Part shown: positions 4,952 through 9,452 of the stretch, in pieces
Position numbering within the stretch: position 1 is the stretch's first letter
How the letters are laid out: every line of letters starts with the position of its first letter
Origin: Oscillospiraceae bacterium
Lineage (GTDB): Bacteria > Bacillota_A > Clostridia > Oscillospirales > Ruminococcaceae
Assembly: GCA_017440445.1 (NCBI GenBank)
Contig: JAFSHE010000260.1
Span: 1 to 9,452 of the forward strand
Direction of reading: 5' to 3'
DNA length: 9,452 nt
Made by a program: the position numbers and the translations under genes
Notes under the pieces: model-generated
Told to the model about the DNA's origin: nothing
The model's database searches: none
Seen by the model: the letters and a program-made list of their open reading frames with translations, nothing else

Positions 4952-6790
4952 ATGGACAAGCTAAGCGTGCTGAAGCAATATTTCGGTCACAGTGCGTTCA
5001 GATACGGACAGGGCGAGATAATCGACCGTATCCTTGCGGGTCAGGACTGCCTCGGTGTAATGCCCACAGGCGCAGGAAAATCCATGTGCTATCAGATACC
5101 CGCCATCATGTCGGAGTGTACATCCATCTTCATTTCCCCGCTTATCTCACTGATGAAGGATCAGGTAGAGGCTCTCTGCCAGTCGGGCGTGAGTGCTGCA
5201 TTCATCAACAGCTCCCTCACCCCGCACGAATACTACTCCGTGCTGAGGGCTGTATCTCTAGGCGGAATAAAGCTGCTGTATGTGGCTCCCGAGCGCCTTA
5301 CCGCAGAGGATTTCCTCGGTCTGTGCAGGAGCATAAAAATCCCACTGGTAGCTGTGGATGAGGCGCACTGCGTTTCTCACTGGGGACAGGACTTTCGTCC
5401 CAGCTATCTTAAGATAACAGAGTTTATTTCCGCACTTCCTAAACGGCCTGTACTTGCGGCATTCACCGCAACAGCTACCTCGGTAGTCAAGAAGGATATC
5501 GTTGATATTCTCCGACTTAACGACCCTTATCGTATAACCACAGGATTTGACAGGGAAAATCTGTACTTCGAGGTCAGAAGCCCTCAATTCTCCCAGAAGG
5601 ACGGCGAGCTGCTCAGCATAGTGCGCCAGTCTGCGGGGCGCAGCACGATAGTCTACTGCTCCACACGAAAAAACGTGGAATATGTAAGTAATTTTCTGAA
5701 CATGAACGGCTGCAAGGCGGCACGCTATCATGCGGGACTTCCCGATGAGGAGCGCCGCCGTGCGCAGGAGGACTTCATCTACGACAGGGTGAATATAATC
5801 GTGGCGACAAACGCCTTTGGAATGGGCATCGACAAATCCGATGTTTCGCTTGTGGTACACTACAACATGCCCAAGGACGTTGAAAGCTACTATCAGGAGG
5901 CGGGACGTGCAGGCCGTGACGGAAGCCCTGCCCGCTGCATACTTCTGTACAGCAAGTCGGATGTGCGCACAAATCAGTTTCTTATCGAGCACAGCCACGA
6001 GGAGAGCGGGCTGTCTGAAACAGAGCTTGAAACGCTCCGTGAGCGTGACCGTGAGCGCCTGAAGCAGATGACATTTTACTGCACCACCTCACGCTGTCTG
6101 AGGGAATTCATACTGCGGTACTTCGGGGAGCGCACAGGAGATTTCTGCGGAAACTGCAGCTGCTGCAACAAGAACTTCGACACCGAGGATATCACCATCC
6201 CCGCACAGAAGCTGATATCCTGCGTTTTCCGCATGAAACAGAGGAACATCCTTGGCTCCAAACAGCTTATCTGCGATATCCTTTCGGGTAATAAAACGGA
6301 GCATATCACTTCCCTCGGACTGGAAACGCTGTCCACCTTCGGAATAATGGCGGATACTCCCCCGCAGCGCATCTCCGAGATAGCTGACTACCTTATACAG
6401 AGCGAGTACATAGACGAAAACGAGCAAGGCGAATGTATCCTCACCGAGCGTGCAGAGGAGTTTATAAGATCCCGCCGCAGCATGCTGATGAAGCGACCGA
6501 AAAAGCTTTCCGACCCGCTTACAACGCCCGCCGTTGCAGTCGCACAGGGCGAGGAGGACACCGAGCTTATGGAGCGCCTGAAGGCTCTGCGCAAGAAGCT
6601 TGCTGCAACTTTGGGAGTTCCTGCATACGTGGTATTCACGGACGCCTCTCTGCGGGAGATGAGCGTGAAGCTGCCGCTCACCACCCACGAGTTTATGAAT
6701 ATCTCGGGCGTTGGCAGCCGCAAGGCAGAGCGCTACGGAAAGCAGTTCGCAGAGGTCATCACCGCATACAAGAAGGAAAAAGGTCTGTAA
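4952..6790 (+). CDS. recQ: ATP-dependent DNA helicase RecQ
   Basis: RecQ unwinds DNA 3' to 5' and acts in recombinational repair and fork restart. At 612 residues it is full length (E. coli 609). Motif 0 FRYGQGEII (16-24) and Walker A GAGKS (40-44) are intact, as is DEAH (136-139) with the adjoining aromatic-rich loop SHWGQDFRPS. The AAFTATAT motif III, the FGMGIDKSDV motif V and the QEAGRAGRDG motif VI (315-324) also follow in order. The RQC zinc site has Cys at 382, 399, 402 and 405, followed by a winged-helix region, and a C-terminal HRDC domain covers about 537-612 (LMERLKALRKKLA to SGVGSRKAERYGKQF). AGGGAGG (4938-4944) lies seven bases before the ATG. It is a single gene, divergent from surface gene 1; a repeat element abuts its stop codon but does not alter the protein. 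Confidence 0.97.
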   Translation: MDKLSVLKQYFGHSAFRYGQGEIIDRILAGQDCLGVMPTGAGKSMCYQIPAIMSECTSIFISPLISLMKDQVEALCQSGVSAAFINSSLTPHEYYSVLRAVSLGGIKLLYVAPERLTAEDFLGLCRSIKIPLVAVDEAHCVSHWGQDFRPSYLKITEFISALPKRPVLAAFTATATSVVKKDIVDILRLNDPYRITTGFDRENLYFEVRSPQFSQKDGELLSIVRQSAGRSTIVYCSTRKNVEYVSNFLNMNGCKAARYHAGLPDEERRRAQEDFIYDRVNIIVATNAFGMGIDKSDVSLVVHYNMPKDVESYYQEAGRAGRDGSPARCILLYSKSDVRTNQFLIEHSHEESGLSETELETLRERDRERLKQMTFYCTTSRCLREFILRYFGERTGDFCGNCSCCNKNFDTEDITIPAQKLISCVFRMKQRNILGSKQLICDILSGNKTEHITSLGLETLSTFGIMADTPPQRISEIADYLIQSEYIDENEQGECILTERAEEFIRSRRSMLMKRPKKLSDPLTTPAVAVAQGEEDTELMERLKALRKKLAATLGVPAYVVFTDASLREMSVKLPLTTHEFMNISGVGSRKAERYGKQFAEVITAYKKEKGL

Positions 6791-6792
6791 TT

Positions 6793-6973
6793 AATTAGGA
6801 ATGAGGAGTGAGGAATTAGGAATTGTGGTGTCGGCTGACACCGACATATCTGAAAACGGCTACGCCGTAACGTCGCACAGGTTTTCCTGTAAATTCCTCA
6901 TTTGCAGCGAAGCCGCTTTTTAATTCATCCGACGAAGTCTGATACATTAATTCCTCACTCCTCATTCCTAATT
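6793..6973. mobile_element. MITE-like element with perfect 26-bp terminal inverted repeats
   Basis: The 181-bp unit begins at 6793-6818 with a 26-base sequence (AATTAGGAATGAGGAGTG plus eight bases) and ends at 6948-6973 with its exact reverse complement. It codes for no protein. The interior holds five small hairpins in a row: 6827-6842 (6 bp), 6856-6868 (5 bp), 6877-6890 (5 bp), 6906-6917 (4 bp) and 6928-6942 (6 bp, one mismatch). It starts two bases after the recQ stop. TTAATT occurs at both flanks (6791-6796 and 6979-6984) and may be a target duplication, though it overlaps the left repeat. A non-autonomous element moved by a transposase elsewhere is the likeliest reading. Confidence 0.8.
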
Positions 6974-6978
6974 CCTCA

Positions 6979-7011
6979 TTAATTTGACGAGCGTTCCGCT
7001 CGTCAAATTAA
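6979..7011. terminator. Perfect 15-bp hairpin after the MITE, possible recQ terminator
   Basis: TTAATTTGACGAGCG (6979-6993) pairs with its exact complement (6997-7011) around a TTC loop. On the plus strand only TTGTTTA follows, so the U-tract is poor. It may end recQ transcripts, or be a second small repeat, since it starts six bases after the MITE and repeats TTAATT at both ends. Confidence 0.45.
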
Positions 7012-7023
7012 TTGTTTACCGCA

Positions 7024-7057
7024 TAACAAAACACGCTGCCACAAACGTGACAGCGTG
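7024..7057 (-). terminator. Intrinsic terminator of surface gene 2
   Basis: On the minus strand CACGCTGTCAC and GTGGCAGCGTG form an 11-bp stem with one U-G pair around a GTTT loop (7032-7057), followed by TTTTGTTAT. The odd pair is a wobble only on the minus strand (it is C-A on the plus), which supports this orientation. It lies 33 bases after the stop codon. Confidence 0.85.
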
Positions 7058-7090
7058 AAATTGTTTATGATGTTTTCATCCTAAAGGAGA

Positions 7091-7807
7091 TTACTTTCTC
7101 TTTCTGGAAACGAGAACTGCACCTGCAGCTACAACTGCAAGACCTGCAACAGCAGCGATACCCTCAACACCTGTGTCAGGAGAGCCCTTGCCAGCGTCAG
7201 TAGCAGGAGCGTCAGTTGCGGGAGCGTCTGTGGAAGGAGCCTCAGCGGAAAGGCCGGACAGTGTGAATGTTACTGTCAGCTGGTTCTCACCGTCGAATAC
7301 CAGTGTGGAAGGATCGATAGGAGATACAGAAGCGTCATAAGACTCGCTTACTGCTGTGGGGCCGTACTTGTTGAAGATCTCAATTCTTACGTTGCCCTTG
7401 CCCTCGATATCACCGATCTTGAGCTTAGCGTTGTCAACATCAAATGTTGTGTCGCCGGATGTAACTGTTACATCAGAAACTACCAGGCTGCCTGTGTCGT
7501 ACTTAGCAACCTCGTCTGTGCCGTCGATACCGAGATCAGCGCCGAGACCAGCGATGTCAACTACGAATACGGAGATACCAGCACCGCCGATACCCTCCAT
7601 CTCAGCTGTGTCGGGGTTCTCCATCTCACAGTTTGTTGTGATGGAGTATGTACCGTCACCGTTTACCTCAACGGATGTTGCCCAGTCCTGAGCTGTCCAT
7701 GTCTCGTCTGCATAACCGATTGTTGCTGTGTAAGCGGAAGCGGAGATAGCCATAGCTGCAGCAGCAACTGTTGCAGCAGCTGCTGCAAAGATGTTTCTTA
7801 ACTTCAT
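7091..7807 (-). CDS. Secreted surface protein with SPDTG wall-anchor tail (paralogue 2)
   Basis: A 238-residue exported protein of unknown function. An Ala-rich signal peptide (MKLRNIFAAA...) should be cut after ASA at residue 25. The mature part starts YTATIGYADETW and contains NGDGTYSIT, a Gly-rich segment, IEIFNKYGP and TVTFTLSGL. The order of these motifs parallels that in the protein at 3868-4608, so the two appear to be diverged paralogues. A TDAPATDAPATDA linker leads to GKGSPDTGVEG (SPDTG at 209-213), a hydrophobic stretch and SRKRK, a sortase-type sorting signal. GGAGG (7817-7821) lies nine bases before the ATG. It has its own promoter and terminator, so it is a single-gene unit. No sortase gene is in the window, so attachment to the wall is inferred. 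Confidence 0.85.
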   Translation of the reverse strand: MKLRNIFAAAAATVAAAAMAISASAYTATIGYADETWTAQDWATSVEVNGDGTYSITTNCEMENPDTAEMEGIGGAGISVFVVDIAGLGADLGIDGTDEVAKYDTGSLVVSDVTVTSGDTTFDVDNAKLKIGDIEGKGNVRIEIFNKYGPTAVSESYDASVSPIDPSTLVFDGENQLTVTFTLSGLSAEAPSTDAPATDAPATDAGKGSPDTGVEGIAAVAGLAVVAAGAVLVSRKRK

Positions 7808-7837
7808 GTTAAAATTCCTCCAAATAAATTCAAATCA

Positions 7838-7857
7838 GCACAGAGTATCCCCTGCAC
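7838..7857 (-). promoter_or_regulatory. 5'-proximal leader stem-loop, surface gene 2
   Basis: On the minus strand GTGCAG pairs with CTGTGC (6 bp, two G-U) around an 8-base loop, about nine bases after the predicted transcription start. It has the same stem and loop lengths as the element at 4651-4670; the loop-closing pair is G-C here and U-A there. Confidence 0.45.
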
Positions 7858-7873
7858 AATATTTGTTATTAAT

Positions 7874-7902
7874 ATTTTAAACCAACATACAGTTTTTTTC
7901 AA
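7874..7902 (-). promoter_or_regulatory. Sigma-A promoter of surface gene 2
   Basis: TTGAAA (7897-7902) and TAAAAT (7874-7879) are separated by 17 bases on the minus strand. Transcription should start near 7867, leaving a leader of about 60 bases. Confidence 0.65.
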
Positions 7903-7925
7903 TTGTATTTTTTAACAAATTTAAT

Positions 7926-7941
7926 CGTTTCCACAAAATGA
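7926..7941 (-). repeat. Upstream box shared by the two surface genes, copy 2
   Basis: On the minus strand this reads TCATTTTGTGGAAACG, a 14-of-16 match to 4751-4766. It lies about 24 bases upstream of the -35 box of surface gene 2. Confidence 0.35.
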
Positions 7942-8007
7942 TTTTTATACAATCACAACAATTAAGGTGACTTTTTATAAGCTGATCGTTGTAAAAAAAC
8001 TATTGCC

Positions 8008-9452
8008 TTATACCTTTTTGTTCTTGCGGACATTGGGGTTATCCTCAGGCTCACGCATTATCGCATCAAAAAGGCGCTGTGTCTTGTTGCTTTTAGGTGC
8101 ACGCTTCTTCTCCTTAAGCATCTCAAGCTCCTCATCGGTCACTGCATCGGAGAAAAGATTACGCTCCTCTGTCCAGATACCACTGGGAACATTCTCCTCT
8201 GTGACCACATCAGGGATGACACGCTCCGCAGAAACAGGCTCCGCCCTGCTTTCGTCAGCCTTCTTCGGCTCGGAGTTCTTTCTTGCTCTGCGCTTTACAG
8301 GCTTTTCGACAGGTGCAGGCTCAGCGACAGGCTCGTAAGAAGTCGGCTGCTCATAAACTGCCTCTGTTACGCTATTCTGAACGGGTGCGCTTACCTCGTC
8401 ACGTGTGAAATAGTTATAATCCTCACTGGCGGGAGCGGTACGCTCTGCCCTTGATGCGCTTTCCTGTGCAGGTGCGGCTACCTCATCCCGAACGAAGTAG
8501 TTATACTCCTCACTAGCGGGAGCGGTGCGCTCTACACTCGGTGCGCTCTCCTGTGCAGGTGCGACAGGCTCAGAAGATCTTTCCACCGCATCGAATATGC
8601 TGCCCACGTCCCTGAAATGCTCCTCTGCGGTGCGCTTCTCAATGCTGGCTGCAGTGACAACAGGCGCACCCGATATCCTGCCGTAAGCCGAGATAGCCGC
8701 CGCATTCTTGCGGATGACCTTAGGCCTAGGTGCAGGCTGCTCCTTAGGAGCGGATGTTTCCTCGTGAACAAGTGCTTCCCTGAGAACCGATGTTTCCTCT
8801 GGAGCGGGCATTTCTGCAGGAGCAGAAGCCTCGCTGCGGGAAGTCTGAACCTCTGCCGAATCACGTTCAAGATCGAACATGTTTCCGAAATTCTCCAACG
8901 AATCACCGCTGTCATAGCTGATACCACCAAACACCTCAAAGGCACGCTCCTGCCGCTTTGCAGCTTCCTTGCTCTCCTCAAGCCTGATAAGCTCCTTAAG
9001 CTTCTCGCTTACACGTGCGATATCGAACTCCTGCTGCTCAGGCCGAGGCTGAGGTACAGTACGCTGCTCCGAGAAGCCCCTGTCAAAGCTGCTGTAAGTG
9101 TAACGCTCCTCCGTCTGCGGTGCAGGCGCAGTGCCGGGAACAGGCTCGGTCTGCCCGAAGGGAGTAAACCCTCCGCCCTGCGGCGCACTATGCTGCTCCG
9201 CAGATCTGTCTGCCCTTATGATATGCGCCATAGGCGCATTTTCTCTTGATTTCTGACGCTGAACAGTAGGCGATGTGAAGAACGACCCTCTCTGCTGTGA
9301 TGTCTGCTCCTCATCCTCGTCATACTCCTCAACGGCGGGCTTTACGGGCTGCTGCGCCTGAAGCTCACTTCTGTCGATACGCTGCGGGATGAAAGGCTTG
9401 ACTACCCGCTCCCTTTCACGGAACAGCTCAGGCTCCTTTTTCGGCACCTCAA
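8008..9452 (-). CDS. Pro/Glu/Ala-rich, probably disordered protein of unknown function (5' end cut by window edge)
   Basis: I do not recognise this protein. About 480 residues are visible. The frame is still open at the right edge: a GTG at 9445-9447 is possible, but GAG precedes it in frame and no ribosome binding site can be seen, so the gene probably begins outside. It has no cysteine, one tryptophan, no signal peptide and no membrane segment. Composition is dominated by Pro, Glu, Ala, Arg and Ser, as in intrinsically disordered proteins. One helix-forming charged stretch occurs at ARVSEKLKELIRLEESKEAA, a 29-residue repeat occurs twice in tandem (about 294-352), a basic KPVKRRARKNSEPKK cluster follows, and the end, MLKEKKRAPKSNKTQRLFDA onward, looks more conserved in character. 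The low complexity gives long open frames on other strands, but this one has the full length and a coherent composition. No clear terminator follows. Confidence 0.75.
   Translation of the reverse strand, partial: EVPKKEPELFRERERVVKPFIPQRIDRSELQAQQPVKPAVEEYDEDEEQTSQQRGSFFTSPTVQRQKSRENAPMAHIIRADRSAEQHSAPQGGGFTPFGQTEPVPGTAPAPQTEERYTYSSFDRGFSEQRTVPQPRPEQQEFDIARVSEKLKELIRLEESKEAAKRQERAFEVFGGISYDSGDSLENFGNMFDLERDSAEVQTSRSEASAPAEMPAPEETSVLREALVHEETSAPKEQPAPRPKVIRKNAAAISAYGRISGAPVVTAASIEKRTAEEHFRDVGSIFDAVERSSEPVAPAQESAPSVERTAPASEEYNYFVRDEVAAPAQESASRAERTAPASEDYNYFTRDEVSAPVQNSVTEAVYEQPTSYEPVAEPAPVEKPVKRRARKNSEPKKADESRAEPVSAERVIPDVVTEENVPSGIWTEERNLFSDAVTDEELEMLKEKKRAPKSNKTQRLFDAIMREPEDNPNVRKNKKV
8393..8566 (-). 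repeat. Tandem repeat, two 87-bp units inside the disordered protein
   Basis: The units 8393-8479 and 8480-8566 differ at scattered bases and encode two 29-residue copies containing ERTAPASEEYNYFVRDEV and ERTAPASEDYNYFTRDEV. The YNYF-(V/T)RDEV core is kept. Period and frame match exactly (29 codons), so the repeat grew without breaking the protein. Confidence 0.85.

Noticed and set aside
5258..5998. A 246-codon minus-strand open frame, with others at 6089-6688 and 6388-6723
   Set aside because: These are antisense shadows of recQ, whose helicase, RQC and HRDC motifs are complete in the plus frame.
8617..9249. Plus-strand open frame of 210 codons and minus-strand frame 8532-8981
   Set aside because: They lie within the low-complexity, GC-rich repeat-bearing gene read in the other frame. 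Their Cys/Arg/Leu-rich composition is typical of shadow translations.
1..9452. CRISPR arrays, tRNA or rRNA genes, phage or toxin-antitoxin modules
   Set aside because: No regularly spaced repeats, cloverleaf-like segments, rRNA-like sequence or matching protein motifs were seen. The CPBP protein alone is not evidence of a defence system.

Overview
The window looks like a chromosomal segment from a Ruminococcus-type member of the Oscillospiraceae (Clostridia, low-to-moderate GC Firmicutes). The evidence is AGGAGG-type ribosome binding sites, housekeeping sigma-A promoters, a SpoIIID sporulation regulator, short secreted proteins ending in an SPDTG-hydrophobic-KKRK wall-anchor tail, and small AT-flanked repeat elements. 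The genus is inferred from these features and was not tested by a search.

Layout. On the minus strand, 1-1708 is the rpsO-pnp unit. It has a sigma-A promoter with an extended -10, a hairpin at the predicted 5' end, an rpsO leader that can fold over the ribosome binding site, S15, a short terminator-like hairpin, a long imperfect hairpin in the pnp leader, and the first 368 codons of PNPase. On the minus strand, 1747-3283 is a two-gene operon: an XRE-type regulator with an unusual 17-fold glycine pentad tail, coupled to a CPBP intramembrane protease. A divergent region with an inverted repeat separates it from spoIIID (plus strand), which begins with TTG and ends in a bidirectional terminator shared with the next gene.

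Two paralogous secreted, SPDTG-tailed surface proteins (3868-4608 and 7091-7807, both minus) flank a complete recQ helicase gene (4952-6790, plus). The two surface genes share more than their protein ends. Each has a sigma-A promoter with a 17-base spacer, a 20-nt stem-loop of identical geometry close to the predicted 5' end of the mRNA, and a 14-of-16-base match upstream of the promoter. A 181-bp MITE-like element with perfect 26-bp terminal inverted repeats, filled with small hairpins, lies two bases after the recQ stop codon. The window ends inside a long, cysteine-free, Pro/Glu/Ala-rich and probably disordered protein with a 29-residue tandem repeat.

The most interesting material is the paired surface-protein system with its shared leader and upstream box, the glycine-pentad tail of the XRE regulator with its partner protease, and the structured rpsO and pnp leaders. 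Nothing here is a recognisable defence island, prophage or CRISPR locus. The core genes (rpsO, pnp, recQ, spoIIID) are ordinary.
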